Notes: generated from the sequence alone by a model not told the origin. A stretch of DNA of 64,000 nt from Euryarchaeota archaeon (GCA_016207515.1 JACQPN010000008.1:1-64000); one strand, 5' to 3'. Positions 32,537-43,134 are shown, numbered from the stretch's first letter. Program-made: numbers and translations.

Positions 32537-34354
32537 ATGCCTGTTCCGCGCCGAAGTTGTGACGTGGACCTACGACGGACGATTTTCGCGGTCTTCCTCA
32601 TCTTCACTTCCAGCCTCTCACTCTTCCAACCGGCCGAAGCCCACGAGGGTGGGGTATACATCGTCGGCTTCGAGACGCTTCCAGGCGCCGCCGAAGAGTC
32701 GCGCCTCGCAGGACTCGGTTTCCACGTCGTCGAGCATTTCCCGGTCGCCAAAGCCGTTCTCGTTTCAGGTGCCGGCACGCCCGAAGACATCGCGCTCGTT
32801 CCTGGAGTGGTGTCCGTCGCGCCTGAAGAACGGCTCGCCGCCAACCTCTTCCGCTCCAAGGAGACCATCGACCTCGACGTTACGCTGGCCTCCGACGCAG
32901 GACGCGGCGCGGGCGTAACCGTGGCGGTCGTCGACACTGGTGTGGACGCCGAGCACCCCGGGCTTTCGGCGTCGCTCGTCCAGTCGCTACGATTGGGCGC
33001 CAACGGGGTCTCGCCCGCCGAGGGGGATGCCGATGGCCATGGGACCCACGTGGCGGGCATAATCGCCGGTACGGGAGCGGAATCGACCTCGATGCGGATG
33101 AGCGGTGTGGCCCCCGGGGTACGCCTTCTCTCCCTCGATATCTCCGAGAGCTTCACCACCACCAATGCGTTGCGCGCCTTCCAATGGATCCACGAGCACG
33201 GCCACGATGAGGGCATCAGGATAGTCTCGAACAGTTGGGGCCGAGAAGGCGGTCCAGATCGTTTCGACGCCAACGATCCCGTGGTCAGAGCGTCCTCGGC
33301 ACTCGTGCGTGACGGGTTCCTCGTCATCTTCTCGGCCGGGAACCGCGGTGCCGCGGGCGGGGCTCTCACCATCGAAGCGATGAACCCGGACGTGCTCACG
33401 GTGGGTGCCACCGACTCCGATGGGCGACCCGAGGAGTACAGTTCCCACGGGCCCGTCCTTGACGCCGCCGGAAACAGGCTTCCCTGGGAAAAGCCCGACC
33501 TCCTTGCACCCGGGACGGCCGTCTTCTCCGCGAAGACGAGCCGCGGTGCCGGCTGCGACGGCGAATCGGCCTGTTACGTCGCCATGAGCGGGACCAGCAT
33601 GGCGGCCCCGCACGTGGCAGGGGTCGCGGCCATCATCATGTCCAAGCACCCGGCCTTGAGCGCGTCGGAAGTGTCGGAGATCATCGAGGCAAGCGCTCGA
33701 GACGTTGGAGCGGCGGGGCGAGACTCCGAGACCGGGGCAGGCCTCATCGACGCCGGCTCCGCAATGTCGTTTGCGGCGTCGCTTGCCGGCGAATACGGGA
33801 CGCGGCGCGTCGAGGTGCCGATCCGGGCGGAAGGTGCGTTCACGAGTGCCTTAGGCTTCGAATTGTCCGGCGCGCAGGTCGTGGCCACGGACGGAAACGA
33901 CATCACGGTCCCGATAGTGGTGCCCGAGGGCGCGAAGCGCATGAGTTGGCGCTTCACATGGAGCGACCCCGCAGCGGACTACTACGTCTATTTGGAGTCA
34001 CCGGCCGGCGTCAGCGGCCCCTACGGCCCAACGACGGCGGACGCGGTGGACGGCACGCTGGAAGGCGACCTCGACGCGGGCACGTACATTCTGAGGGCGC
34101 ACCCGACGACGGCGGTGGCGAATACCCGCTATTCGCTCATCGGGTCCCTCGAGAAGGAGGAACGGATCGAGACGGCGTCGAAGGCCATGGTGGTACGCAA
34201 AGCCCCCTGGGACGCCGGTGGCTACTTCACGTCCGACGAGGCGGTCCTAGGCGTTCCTTTGGCCCTCATCGCGAAGGCACTCCAGGTCGGTGCCATTCTC
34301 GCGGTCACGAGCGTTCTATGCGTCGGCCGCTCGACGGCTACGCGAAGGCTTTGA
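32537..34354 (+). CDS. Secreted subtilisin-like serine protease (S8 family)
   Basis: From ATG 32537 the product is 605 residues. It has a signal peptide (about 12-35), an inhibitor-like propeptide region (about 40-110) and a catalytic domain with VAVVDTGVD (Asp), DADGHGTHVAGIIAG (His), SAGNRG and SGTSMAAPHVAG (Ser). A beta-sandwich P-domain-like region follows, then a C-terminal hydrophobic helix, so it is probably secreted and membrane attached. It fits the peptide-degrading theme of the window. The longer start at 32453 would put about 28 extra residues before the signal. Confidence 0.88.
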   Translation: MPVPRRSCDVDLRRTIFAVFLIFTSSLSLFQPAEAHEGGVYIVGFETLPGAAEESRLAGLGFHVVEHFPVAKAVLVSGAGTPEDIALVPGVVSVAPEERLAANLFRSKETIDLDVTLASDAGRGAGVTVAVVDTGVDAEHPGLSASLVQSLRLGANGVSPAEGDADGHGTHVAGIIAGTGAESTSMRMSGVAPGVRLLSLDISESFTTTNALRAFQWIHEHGHDEGIRIVSNSWGREGGPDRFDANDPVVRASSALVRDGFLVIFSAGNRGAAGGALTIEAMNPDVLTVGATDSDGRPEEYSSHGPVLDAAGNRLPWEKPDLLAPGTAVFSAKTSRGAGCDGESACYVAMSGTSMAAPHVAGVAAIIMSKHPALSASEVSEIIEASARDVGAAGRDSETGAGLIDAGSAMSFAASLAGEYGTRRVEVPIRAEGAFTSALGFELSGAQVVATDGNDITVPIVVPEGAKRMSWRFTWSDPAADYYVYLESPAGVSGPYGPTTADAVDGTLEGDLDAGTYILRAHPTTAVANTRYSLIGSLEKEERIETASKAMVVRKAPWDAGGYFTSDEAVLGVPLALIAKALQVGAILAVTSVLCVGRSTATRRL

Positions 34355-34425
34355 GAACACAAGTGCCGCCGTCATGACACGTCGTTGGGAGGCCACCATG
34401 GTCGCAATCCCGTTGGGACGCCCGT

Positions 34426-35418
34426 TCACGCTTTCGCCGCGGCGCGTCTCAACCGGTCCATTATCGCGACGCCGATCCCCCGCTCCGGCACGGCCTCGGC
34501 GAGGATGAGGTCGAGGCGCGCTTCGTCGAGCCTTCTCATCGCGGCGAAGAGGTTCGCGGCCGCCTCATCCAGTTCCCCCGTGGAGGAGAGCACCTCGACC
34601 GCCTCAAAACCCTCGAATGCGCCGGCCTTGAACGCCAGGAGCCCTACGCGCTTTGGATGCTCAGGCTGGCGGTCCCGCCAACTCGTCACCAACCGGAACG
34701 GCACGTGCGGCGAATAATGGGTCCTTCCTGAACCGGGAGAAAGCGACTCGCCGGCGTCGACCTCGGCGACATCGACGCGCCCTATGACGGCTTCGAGAGC
34801 CTCGATGGGGATACCGCCGGGCCGGAGCAATAGCGGGGTTTCGCCGACGAGCGAGAGAACGGTGGATTCGATCCCGACCATCGTGGGGCCGCCGTCGAGG
34901 ATGAGAGGGACCTTTCCGTCGAGTTGATCGGCGACGTGCCGCGCCGTCGTGGGACTCACGTAACCGAAGGGGTTGGCGCTCGGGGCGGCGATGGGCACGC
35001 CAGCGGCCTCGATGAGTGAGCGGGCGACGTCGTGGGCTGGCACCCGTACTGCGACGGCGGCGAGGCCCGCCGTCACGATATCGGGAATGAGGTCGCGTTT
35101 CGGGAGAACGAGGGTGAGCGGGCCCGGCCAGAATTCGGCCGCGAGGCTTTGCGCCCGCTTGTCGAAGGCCTGCACGAGCTGGCGCACGTCCTGCGTCTTC
35201 GCGACGTGCACGATGAGCGGGTCGAAGCGTGGGCGGGCTTTGACCTCGAACACCTTGGCGACGGCGAGAGGATTGGTCGCATCGGCACCGAGGCCGTAGA
35301 CGGTCTCCGTCGGAAAAGCGACAAGCCCCCCTTTCTTGACGATGACCGCGGCCCGTGCGATCGCCGTCGCCTCTCCCCCATCGACTATGATGGTCTCGTT
35401 CGCCACTTTCTCAGGCAT
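34426..35418 (-). CDS. sua5: L-threonylcarbamoyladenylate synthase (Sua5)
   Basis: The 330-residue Sua5 type has a YrdC domain (GGLVAFPTETVYGLGADATN, IYVH-like RPRFDPLIVHV, PGPLTLVLPKR) and the extra C-terminal SUA5 domain (about 210-330) joined by GMSPGxHYxP-like SPGSGRTHYSPH. It makes threonylcarbamoyl-AMP for t6A37 of tRNA. The start overlaps the upstream tRNA thiolase gene by 8 nt, pairing two tRNA-modification enzymes. Confidence 0.93.
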   Translation of the reverse strand: MPEKVANETIIVDGGEATAIARAAVIVKKGGLVAFPTETVYGLGADATNPLAVAKVFEVKARPRFDPLIVHVAKTQDVRQLVQAFDKRAQSLAAEFWPGPLTLVLPKRDLIPDIVTAGLAAVAVRVPAHDVARSLIEAAGVPIAAPSANPFGYVSPTTARHVADQLDGKVPLILDGGPTMVGIESTVLSLVGETPLLLRPGGIPIEALEAVIGRVDVAEVDAGESLSPGSGRTHYSPHVPFRLVTSWRDRQPEHPKRVGLLAFKAGAFEGFEAVEVLSSTGELDEAAANLFAAMRRLDEARLDLILAEAVPERGIGVAIMDRLRRAAAKA

Positions 35419-36340
35419 CCTTCGCGAGCATCGCCTTGTCCGTCATCTGGCATGCGCGGCACACGGGACCGGTCGAGACGTCGCCGCAGATCTTGCACGC
35501 TTTTGCCGCCGGGAGGCCGTTCGCCGCCTCCCGAAGAAGCGGAGCTATCCGGTCGTGACCGGCGACGAGCGAATGCCTTGTCCCGGGATGCCGTTCTTCG
35601 AGGTCGAGCAGGATGTCCCGAAAGACGCCGCGCGTGGCCTGTGCGGCGTTGGGGCAATCGTGGATGTCCACCTCGTACCCGTTGAGCATCGCAACGAGTG
35701 CGACCTCCCGTTCGGGGATGAGACGTAACGGCATCGCGCGGGGGACGAGGCCGTCGACCGCGACACCGTGCGGAGCGAGGCGCGCCATCCGCACCACGTC
35801 ACCCTTCACGTAGTTCATCAAGATGGATTGGGCCGTGTCGTCGAGGTTGTGGCCCGTAGCAAGGACGTCGGCTCCGGCTTCTCGCGCCGCGTCGTTCAAA
35901 GCGCGTCGGCGCAAGACTCCGCATGAGGCGCAAGGTGCTTCCTGGGGATTCTCGGCGACGAGTTCGTCGAGTGTCACGTTGAAGCGGTCCTCGAAACGGA
36001 CGAGGCGGTGTTCGACCCCGACTCGCGCCGCCGCCTTTTTCGCGGCCTCGACGCCGGCAGGACGGTACCCCTCGATGCCTTCGTCGACGGTGATGGCCAG
36101 CAACTCGACGCGGCGGTCATCGCCGAGGATCTGATGAAGCGTATGGAGGAGCACGACACTGTCCTTGCCTCCCGACACGGCTACAGCGATGCGCTTCGGG
36201 GCATCGAACCCTATTTGTGTCCGGACCTCGCGTTTTACTCGCCTGTCGAAGAAATCCTGGAAGTGCCGCCCGCATAGGTGGGCCCCGCTGTACGGGACAT
36301 GGATCACGGCGCGCTTTTCGCAGTTACTGCAAGACGTCAA
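35411..36340 (-). CDS. tRNA 2-thiolation enzyme of the TtuA/Ncs6 family
   Basis: The 309-residue PP-loop ATPase has an N-terminal zinc finger (Cys4, Cys7, Cys23, His26), the PP loop IAVAVSGGKDSVVLLH, the catalytic CASCGVLRRRALN pair plus a Cys in DCPNAAQATR, and a C-terminal zinc ribbon CKICGDVS...CRAC. These proteins thiolate tRNA uridines, often with sulfur from a ubiquitin-like carrier such as SAMP/TtuB/Urm1. It is the only other gene in the window tied to ubiquitin-like chemistry. Confidence 0.9.
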   Translation of the reverse strand: MTSCSNCEKRAVIHVPYSGAHLCGRHFQDFFDRRVKREVRTQIGFDAPKRIAVAVSGGKDSVVLLHTLHQILGDDRRVELLAITVDEGIEGYRPAGVEAAKKAAARVGVEHRLVRFEDRFNVTLDELVAENPQEAPCASCGVLRRRALNDAAREAGADVLATGHNLDDTAQSILMNYVKGDVVRMARLAPHGVAVDGLVPRAMPLRLIPEREVALVAMLNGYEVDIHDCPNAAQATRGVFRDILLDLEERHPGTRHSLVAGHDRIAPLLREAANGLPAAKACKICGDVSTGPVCRACQMTDKAMLAKDA

Positions 36341-36542
36341 AATTATCCTATTCCTTGGATGACCGAGCGAGGACCCTCTTCAGTGGCGGCTTCGTGGCCC
36401 ACAGCCAAAGCCAATTACTTATGGTTACCGCCGACGCGAATGGGCGCCGGTTCCAAGAGGGCGAAGGGGTCGTGGCGGCTCACCTTTCAACGACTCATCC
36501 ACAAAACCCTTAAAAGGACCCGTCCTCGGATGATATGAGAAC

Positions 36543-37166
36543 ATGCCGGTCGGAACCAGTGCCGTAGTGGCCGCAAGCGTCGTCCTTATCGCGAGCGCAG
36601 GCGGTGTCGCGTATTACGATGGCGCAGTAGGGTCGAAACCCTTGAGCGACGTCAACGGCGACGACTTCGACAGGGTCGTCACGTTGCGTGGATACGTCAT
36701 CTTCACCGCCACCGACTACGCGAAGTTCGCGGGCGGATGGGACTACTCGCGCTTTTACGACTACGGCATGACCGGACATCGCAACCACGCCCCGGCCGAG
36801 ATCCAGGCCCACCAGTTCACGAGCGGCTCCCAGAAGAGAGGCGGGTCGTCGGCCACCACGAGCTACTCTTACAACGAGGACGCAACGCGCGGTGAAGTCA
36901 AGGGAGAGCCCGATTACGAATCGTTCTTCGCCGGCGGGAAGTTCTTCGGGTTCGGCGACTCCAGCGATTCAAACACGACCGTGGCCTTCGGCCTAGTGGC
37001 CTACGATGAGGCGCTCAAAGTGAAGCGCGGTGAACAGTTCGTGGTCACCGGGAAGGTCGTCTTCTATGCTGCGGGCACGGACGACGAGGGTACGGGCAAG
37101 TTCGTGATGCTCGACACGAAGAGCTCGGGCGACGTCCACAAGCCCATGTTCTTCAAGCTCGGCTGA
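36543..37166 (+). CDS. Membrane-anchored or secreted protein of unknown function
   Basis: The 207-residue product has one N-terminal hydrophobic segment (about 5-24) and a beta-rich domain with RVVTLRGYVIFTA near the start and GEQFVVTGKVVFYAAG near the end, a pattern compatible with an OB-like or NfeD-like barrel interrupted by a Gly/Ser/Tyr-rich insertion. No catalytic motif is seen. It is convergent with the aquaporin gene. A TTAAAAGG-type AT block lies about 30 nt before the ATG. Confidence 0.6.
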   Translation: MPVGTSAVVAASVVLIASAGGVAYYDGAVGSKPLSDVNGDDFDRVVTLRGYVIFTATDYAKFAGGWDYSRFYDYGMTGHRNHAPAEIQAHQFTSGSQKRGGSSATTSYSYNEDATRGEVKGEPDYESFFAGGKFFGFGDSSDSNTTVAFGLVAYDEALKVKRGEQFVVTGKVVFYAAGTDDEGTGKFVMLDTKSSGDVHKPMFFKLG

Positions 37167-37223
37167 TACGAATCGGGAAAGGCTGTGCGCCCATCCGCTG
37201 ATGAGGCCGCCCGTCGCGCCGCT

Positions 37224-37928
37224 CTACTTGCAGTCCGGATGCATCCACCGGTACGTGACGGCCGCGACCAGGCCACCGACGACGGGGCCGACGATGTAGA
37301 CCCAGACGACGGCAATCGATGTCGTGGAACCCAAGACCGCGGACACGATCGACGGCCCCAGGCTACGCGCTGGATTCACGGATGCTCCCGACAGTGGGAT
37401 ACCTGCGAGGTGGATCCCGACAAGTGCGATGCCGATCGCGAGTCCTGCGAATCCCGGCGGCGCCTCCCTGCACGTGACGTTGAAGATCACGGTGAGGAAG
37501 AGGAACGTGAGCACCACTTCGCTAAGGAGTGCCGAGGTCACTTGGAGCGTGCCGTAACCGCTCGCGCCCAGTTCGTTCCCGACGGGGGTGTAGCCCACGG
37601 CTCCGCGCATGATAAGGAACAAAGCACCGCTGGCAAGCAAAGCTCCGACGAGTTGCGCGGCGATGTACGAGCCCGCATCTTTCGAACCGATCTTCTTCGA
37701 CCACCACATGGCGACCGTCACGGCCGGGTTGAAGTGGGCGCCCGATATGCCGCCGAAGGCGTAGACGCCTGCAAGAAGGGCCAATCCGAAGGCAAGGGCG
37801 ATACCGACCTGTCCGAGGAACGGAAAGCCTCCCCCGAGCCCACCGGTCCCGACGATAGCGGTGGTCCCGATGAAGACGAGCAAGAACGTGCCAAGCATCT
37901 CTGCCAAAAGTTTTCGCGGTTCGGTCAT
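37224..37928 (-). CDS. Aquaporin/glycerol-facilitator family channel
   Basis: The 234-residue MIP protein has six helices and both NPA half-helices: SGAHFNPAVTVAMW and GASVNPARSLGPS. The Arg after the second NPA is present. Water, glycerol or other small neutral solutes are the expected substrates; the aquaporin-like length and Arg favour water. Translation from ATG 37928 removes a 38-residue extension (to 38042) that has no resemblance to the family. Confidence 0.9.
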   Translation of the reverse strand: MTEPRKLLAEMLGTFLLVFIGTTAIVGTGGLGGGFPFLGQVGIALAFGLALLAGVYAFGGISGAHFNPAVTVAMWWSKKIGSKDAGSYIAAQLVGALLASGALFLIMRGAVGYTPVGNELGASGYGTLQVTSALLSEVVLTFLFLTVIFNVTCREAPPGFAGLAIGIALVGIHLAGIPLSGASVNPARSLGPSIVSAVLGSTTSIAVVWVYIVGPVVGGLVAAVTYRWMHPDCK

Positions 37929-38082
37929 GGGAACGACCGGCTCGCGCGAACCGTCCGGGCGCCTTAAACGTGTCGTTTCGGCAACGCGACTGGGGTCGCG
38001 GGACAAAGCGCCGCGGACCACCACGAGGACCCCCATTCCCATCTGCGCACAAGGACGCGCCCGTACGTGTCCTGGCCCTCGC

Positions 38083-40527
38083 CTAGAACCGCACGGTCCG
38101 CAGGCGTAACGCGTTGGAGATGACGCTCACGGAACTGAAACTCATCGCCGCCGCGGCGATGATGGGCGAGAGAAGGATGCCAAACGACGGGTAGAGGATG
38201 CCGGCGGCGATGGGCACACCGAGCGCGTTGTAGGCGAGTGCGAAGAAGAGGTTCTCTTCGATGTTTCGCATCGTCGCCCGGCTGAGCTTCCTGCTCCGGA
38301 CGATCCCACGTAGGTCGCCCTTCACGAGCGTGACACCCGCGGACTTCATGGCCACGTCCGTGCCCGTCCCCATCGCAACGCCCACGTGGGCCTGCGCGAG
38401 TGCCGGCGCGTCGTTGACACCGTCGCCGGCCATGGCTACGAACCTGCCTTGGCTCTGGAGACGCTTCACGATGTTGGCCTTGTCCTCTGGAAGGACGCCC
38501 GCGACGACCTCGTCTATGCCGAGCCTTGACGCCACGGCCTTCGCCGTGGTCTCGTTGTCGCCGGTGAGCATCACGATCCGGATTTTCTCCGCATGGAGCG
38601 CCCGGATCGCTTCCGGCGTGGTCTCCTTGATCGGATCGGTGACGCCCAAAAGCCCCGCTATCCTGCCGTCGGCCGCCAGGAACATCACCGTTTGGCCGTC
38701 GCGGCGAAGGGCCTCCGCATCCCGATCCGCGTCCGACAAGTCGACAGCGAGGTCATCCATGAGTTTGCGATTTCCTAACGCCACCTCGCTCGTCCCGACC
38801 TTCCCACGGACTCCCTTTCCGGTCACGGAAACGAAGCCTTCGGTCCCCGTTGCCCCGGCACCGCGTTCCTGCGCACCGTTGACGATGGCCGCCGCTAGTG
38901 GGTGTTCGCTCCCCCGTTCGACGCTTGCCGCCCAGCGAAGCACCGCCTTCTCTTCGAAGGAGGCGAACGTGAGCACGCTTACGAGCCTGGGCCGACCCTC
39001 GGTGAGTGTGCCGGTCTTGTCGACGACCAGCGTGTCGACCTTTCGCATCGACTCGATCGCTTCAGCATCCTTGAAGAGGACACCCGCTTGGGCACCCTTG
39101 CCGGCGGCGACCATGATGCTCATCGGTGTTGCTAGGCCCAACGCGCATGGGCAGGCGATGATGAGGACGGCGACGGCGTTGATGATCGCATACGCCAGTG
39201 CGGGCTCGGGCCCCCAGGCGGCCCACATGATGAACGTGAGGATCGCGACGCAGACGACCCCGGAAACGAAGTAGACGCTCACCTTGTCCGCGAGGCGCTG
39301 GATCGGCGCGCGGCTCCTTTGCGCTTCGGCGACCATCTCCACGATCTGCGACAACAAGGAATCCCGTCCGACGCGCTCGGCGCGGATGACGACGCTTCCC
39401 GTCCCGTTGAGCGTCGCTCCGATGACCTTGTCTCCCGCGTTCTTCTCGACGGGGATCGCCTCTCCGGTGACCATAGACTCGTCTACGCTCGTGTGCCCTT
39501 GCGTGACGATCGCATCGGCCGGGATCTTCTCCCCGGGCCGTACTCGGAGCATGTCGCCCTTCAGGACGTCTTCTAGAGGCACGTCCTCCTCCGTGCCGTC
39601 GGGCCGGATGCGGCGCGCGGTCTTCGGCGAAAGGCCAAGTAGCGCCCGGATCGCGGCCCCGGTACGACTGCGCGCGCGTAGCTCCATCACCTGGCCGAGG
39701 AGGACGAGCGTCGTGATGACGGCGGCCGCCTCGTAATAGACGTCCACTTGGCCGCCGTCGCCATGGAAGCCGGCGGGGAAGATGTCCGGCGCGAACGTCG
39801 CGACGACGCTGAACGCGAACGATATGAAAACGCCGAGCCCGATGAGCGTGAACATGTTGAGACTGCGCGTCACGATGCTCGTCACGGCGCGTTCGTAGAA
39901 CGGCCATGCGCCCCACGTGCATACGGGTGTTGCGAGGGCGAGCATCAGGAGAGCCATCGTGGACGGCGAAACCGCCTCCAGCAAGGCGTTCGCTGGAAGA
40001 AGATCCGTCATCGCCACGAGGAGAAGCGGCGCGGACAGGACGGCGCACACCACGAGCCGCCGCGACATCGACGCCAACTCGGGATCGTCCGATCCGTCGT
40101 AGACACCCTCTCGCGTTTCAAGCGCCATCCCGCACTTGGGGCAAGAACCGGGCCGGTCGCTTTCCACCTCCGGATCCATCGGGCAGGTGTAACGCGCCTG
40201 GATCGGGGCACCGGCTGAGCGTTCCAGACCCATCCCGCATTTGGGACACGCGCCCGTGCCGTGCGCGTTGACTTCCGGGTCCATCGGGCAAAAATACGGG
40301 CCCCGCTCCACTTGATGCGGGGCTTCGCGGGAGTCCGCTTCGGTCCGTGCGCCTTGCGCTGGGGAAGGCATCCGCGGCCGCGCCTGGCTCAGATACTTCG
40401 CCGGGCCGGCCCTGAATGCGACGCGACAATGGTGGCTGCAAAAATAGTACGTCTTACCTTCGTGGACGTGTGTCCCTTTGGAAGCCGCGGGTTCCACAAG
40501 CATGCCGCAGACGGGGTCGCGTTCCAT
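38083..40527 (-). CDS. Copper-type P1B ATPase with YHS and two heavy-metal-binding domains
   Basis: The 814-residue product starts with a YHS domain ([18 protein letters not shown]). Two heavy-metal-binding modules follow, each with the CPMDPEV...G.CPKCGM pattern (about 75-140). The P-type ATPase core has [12 protein letters not shown] (metal path), DKTGTLTEG (phosphorylated Asp), [10 protein letters not shown] (His-Pro) and [10 protein letters not shown]. There is no classic CxxC HMA domain. The family exports Cu(I) or Ag(I), with the N-terminal modules collecting metal. No copper regulator is adjacent. Confidence 0.9.
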   Translation of the reverse strand: MERDPVCGMLVEPAASKGTHVHEGKTYYFCSHHCRVAFRAGPAKYLSQARPRMPSPAQGARTEADSREAPHQVERGPYFCPMDPEVNAHGTGACPKCGMGLERSAGAPIQARYTCPMDPEVESDRPGSCPKCGMALETREGVYDGSDDPELASMSRRLVVCAVLSAPLLLVAMTDLLPANALLEAVSPSTMALLMLALATPVCTWGAWPFYERAVTSIVTRSLNMFTLIGLGVFISFAFSVVATFAPDIFPAGFHGDGGQVDVYYEAAAVITTLVLLGQVMELRARSRTGAAIRALLGLSPKTARRIRPDGTEEDVPLEDVLKGDMLRVRPGEKIPADAIVTQGHTSVDESMVTGEAIPVEKNAGDKVIGATLNGTGSVVIRAERVGRDSLLSQIVEMVAEAQRSRAPIQRLADKVSVYFVSGVVCVAILTFIMWAAWGPEPALAYAIINAVAVLIIACPCALGLATPMSIMVAAGKGAQAGVLFKDAEAIESMRKVDTLVVDKTGTLTEGRPRLVSVLTFASFEEKAVLRWAASVERGSEHPLAAAIVNGAQERGAGATGTEGFVSVTGKGVRGKVGTSEVALGNRKLMDDLAVDLSDADRDAEALRRDGQTVMFLAADGRIAGLLGVTDPIKETTPEAIRALHAEKIRIVMLTGDNETTAKAVASRLGIDEVVAGVLPEDKANIVKRLQSQGRFVAMAGDGVNDAPALAQAHVGVAMGTGTDVAMKSAGVTLVKGDLRGIVRSRKLSRATMRNIEENLFFALAYNALGVPIAAGILYPSFGILLSPIIAAAAMSFSSVSVISNALRLRTVRF

Positions 40528-40620
40528 CCGGATCGAGATACCCCGAATCCTTAATAACGAGTGCCTTCTGGCGGAGTGACTCCAACGCAGACGATAGCCA
40601 TCGGCTACCGAGGGACGGTC

Positions 40621-42114
40621 CTATACCAGGTCCGCGTAGGGCGGCGCACCCGGCTCCGGCGTCTTCAATTCCATGAAGTAAAGACCCGTGGTTATGTCCG
40701 ATGCGGCCAATTTGCCGTTTCCAAGCCACAAAGCGTTCCAGACATTCGGCGTGAACGCGCCGGCGCCGCCGCTTGCCTGGGCGATGCCGATCGCCTCGGT
40801 CGGGGAAGGAACAGTGAACACGTACCCGATCTCCTTCGGGTTCGGGCTTCCCGCGAACACCGGACGAAGGTCGAGGACCCACACGCCGCCGTGGTAATGC
40901 GCGATGACCATTAGCCCATCGCTCGTGAGATCGAAATTGTGCGGCGAATGCATGTACCCCGATGGACTCGGCGGGTCGCCGGGAAGATGCCATCGTGCCA
41001 AGAGCTTCGGCTTGGTCGGGTCGGTGGTATCTAGAACGTACGATTCGCCGGAATGCTTGGCGCTTCCGTATTCGGGTGCGGCGACCGTGTAGTGCTTGCC
41101 GTCCACCAGCGTCTTCATCGGGCGGACGAAGTGGATGTTCCCGTAGGTCGTCGCATCGAAATCCTTCCACGCGGCGATCTGGCGCGGCGACGCCGGGACG
41201 TCTACGTTGGCGATGACCACGCCACCGTCCCAATACGCGACGTATAGGAGCCATTCGCCCGTCTTCGGGTGCTTTGCGACGAACATGTCATGCACAAAGA
41301 CGCCGTCGTAGCTTGGCTCGCTAGCGAGGAAGCGCGTGACGGGGACAATCTGCTTTGCGACCGCGTCGAACTTTGCGATCTCGACCCCAGACGCCTGACG
41401 GTTCACGTAACTTGTCCCGTAGCTTCCGATGAAGACGTACAGTTCTCCGCCGATGGTGGCGACCTTCACCGTGTGGGCGCCGCTCGGGGCGGAATCGTAG
41501 CGGGCTAGAAGCGCCGGCTTGGTCGGGTCGCTCACGTCGATGAGCTCGACGCCCGCGGGCACGTAAGGGTTACACGCCTGGAGCGGGCGGCCGGGGATCG
41601 GGACCGTGGTGCAGGCGTCGACACCATCGGGCCGGGACGGGACCGTGGCCCCGGAATAGCGGTGCCCCGCGAGGGCTGCGTACTTGCCGTCTTCGGTCAA
41701 AGCGACGTCTATCGGTGTCGTCCAGTCCGTCGCGTAGGAGCCGATGTGCTTCGGATGCGTCGGGTCCCTGATGTCGGCGACGAGCATCCCCGGCTTGAGG
41801 TCCGGGGGCGCGCCGTAGACGCTCACGAACGCGAAGTCGCCGTGGACCGCGAAGTGATTGTAACGGCCGAGCTTCGTGTGGTCCTTGGTGAACGGCTCCC
41901 AAGCGAGCATCTCGACGTTCCATGAGGCCTGGTGCTGCAATGGGTCGGAATGGTTGTGGTCTTCCGCAAGGTCCAGGAAGGGAAGCAGTTTCTCGATCCC
42001 AGGCGCGCTTGTTAGGTCTATGGGAACCGCGCCCTCGCCGCCTGTCGTGATGCAGCCGGCGAAGGCCGAGGCTAATAGGATCGTCACCAACACGTGGGCC
42101 CTGGATCGCGTCAA
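40621..42114 (-). CDS. LVIVD-repeat lipoprotein with a beta-propeller
   Basis: The 497-residue product starts from TTG 42114. Its signal peptide ends FAGC, so it is lipid anchored. The mature part has repeated LVIVD-type blades such as GMLVADIRDPTHPKHIGSY and VELIDVSDPTKPALLARYD, plus conserved His and Tyr residues (NHFAVHGDFAF, YMHSPHNFDL). Members are cell-surface proteins of unknown biochemistry. A TTTTAATACT box upstream (near 42155) may be the promoter. Confidence 0.78.
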   Translation of the reverse strand: MTRSRAHVLVTILLASAFAGCITTGGEGAVPIDLTSAPGIEKLLPFLDLAEDHNHSDPLQHQASWNVEMLAWEPFTKDHTKLGRYNHFAVHGDFAFVSVYGAPPDLKPGMLVADIRDPTHPKHIGSYATDWTTPIDVALTEDGKYAALAGHRYSGATVPSRPDGVDACTTVPIPGRPLQACNPYVPAGVELIDVSDPTKPALLARYDSAPSGAHTVKVATIGGELYVFIGSYGTSYVNRQASGVEIAKFDAVAKQIVPVTRFLASEPSYDGVFVHDMFVAKHPKTGEWLLYVAYWDGGVVIANVDVPASPRQIAAWKDFDATTYGNIHFVRPMKTLVDGKHYTVAAPEYGSAKHSGESYVLDTTDPTKPKLLARWHLPGDPPSPSGYMHSPHNFDLTSDGLMVIAHYHGGVWVLDLRPVFAGSPNPKEIGYVFTVPSPTEAIGIAQASGGAGAFTPNVWNALWLGNGKLAASDITTGLYFMELKTPEPGAPPYADLV

Positions 42115-42309
42115 CGGTGAGGCTCTCCCCGCCTGACCGACGCCTTGGAGTATTAAAAGCCTTGTTGTGCGCTGGTTTGCGTGGGGGCGTCGATGACCAA
42201 GAATGGTTAAGGCCCGGACCCGATTCGTGCCGTGTGCGCGAACGGCAAGGACCGGCGAGCAGGTCTTGCAACGTTGATATCTTCAAGGCCGACGAGGGGG
42301 GAATCCGGA

Positions 42310-43134
42310 TTGCCGTCTAAGGTCCTCTTGGTCGAGGATAGCAAACTGCACGCGGCGATCGTGCAAAAAGCGCTGGCCGCCAAGGGCGTCTACGACGTGA
42401 CACACGCTCTCTCCGTGAAGGAGGCGATGCTCCAGGCCGCCCGGAAATCATTCGACCTGGCGATCGTCGATTACATGCTGCCGGATGGCGACGGCCTCGA
42501 ACTCCTCGATTCACTACGCACACAACGGCCCGGCCTTCCCGTCCTGTTCTTCACGGCGTACGGGTCGGAGGACATCGCGATGCAGGCGATGAGCCGGGGG
42601 GCTGCGGACTACGTGGTCAAGGGGAAGAACTACGGGAAGGAATTGGCAAAGCGCGTTGAGGACGTGTTGGGCCGCAAGGAAGACTACGCGACGATGGTGG
42701 GGACGATCCGCACGCCCCCGAAGGAGCCTACGGCGACCGGCCGCTCCCCCCTGTCCACTCAACCCGCCGCGGGATCAAAGCTCTTGAGACTCGTGAAGGC
42801 GCTCGTCGTGGGCGACGTGAAAGGCGCCGCCATCTTCGACTCGGAAGGTCGTCCGATCGCGGCGGATCTTCCGAATTCCGTCGACGGGATGAGGCTCGGG
42901 ACCGCCCTCGTGGGAACGCAATTCCAAGCGCAGCACACGTTGAAACAATTGAGAAGCGGCGGCCCGCCGAGTGTGCTCACCATGGAGTACGAGGACGGCC
43001 TTCTCACATGGACGGTCGTGAAGGGGCCGCTTCTTGTGGCGCTCATGTTCGATCGGAAGACGGAACCCACGGCGGCCGTGCGGTTGACGCGCTACGCGGC
43101 CGAGAAGGTATGGGGTGCCAGCAAAGCGAGCTGA
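42310..43134 (+). CDS. Response regulator with REC and Roadblock/LC7-like domains
   Basis: The 274-residue product starts from TTG 42310. The REC domain (about 1-125) has Asp10, phospho-acceptor Asp54 in AIVDYMLPDGDG and the Lys of YVVKGK. After a Pro/Thr-rich linker (about 135-155) a Roadblock/LC7-type domain follows (KLLRLVKALVVGDVKGAAIFDSEG start). Roadblock domains usually regulate small GTPases or dimerise. No histidine kinase is next to it. Confidence 0.8.
   Translation: MPSKVLLVEDSKLHAAIVQKALAAKGVYDVTHALSVKEAMLQAARKSFDLAIVDYMLPDGDGLELLDSLRTQRPGLPVLFFTAYGSEDIAMQAMSRGAADYVVKGKNYGKELAKRVEDVLGRKEDYATMVGTIRTPPKEPTATGRSPLSTQPAAGSKLLRLVKALVVGDVKGAAIFDSEGRPIAADLPNSVDGMRLGTALVGTQFQAQHTLKQLRSGGPPSVLTMEYEDGLLTWTVVKGPLLVALMFDRKTEPTAAVRLTRYAAEKVWGASKAS

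Noticed and set aside
39062-40048. 328-residue Arg-rich frame inside the P-type ATPase gene
   Set aside because: High-GC shadow frame with very high Arg content and no domain; the ATPase frame is clearly the real one.
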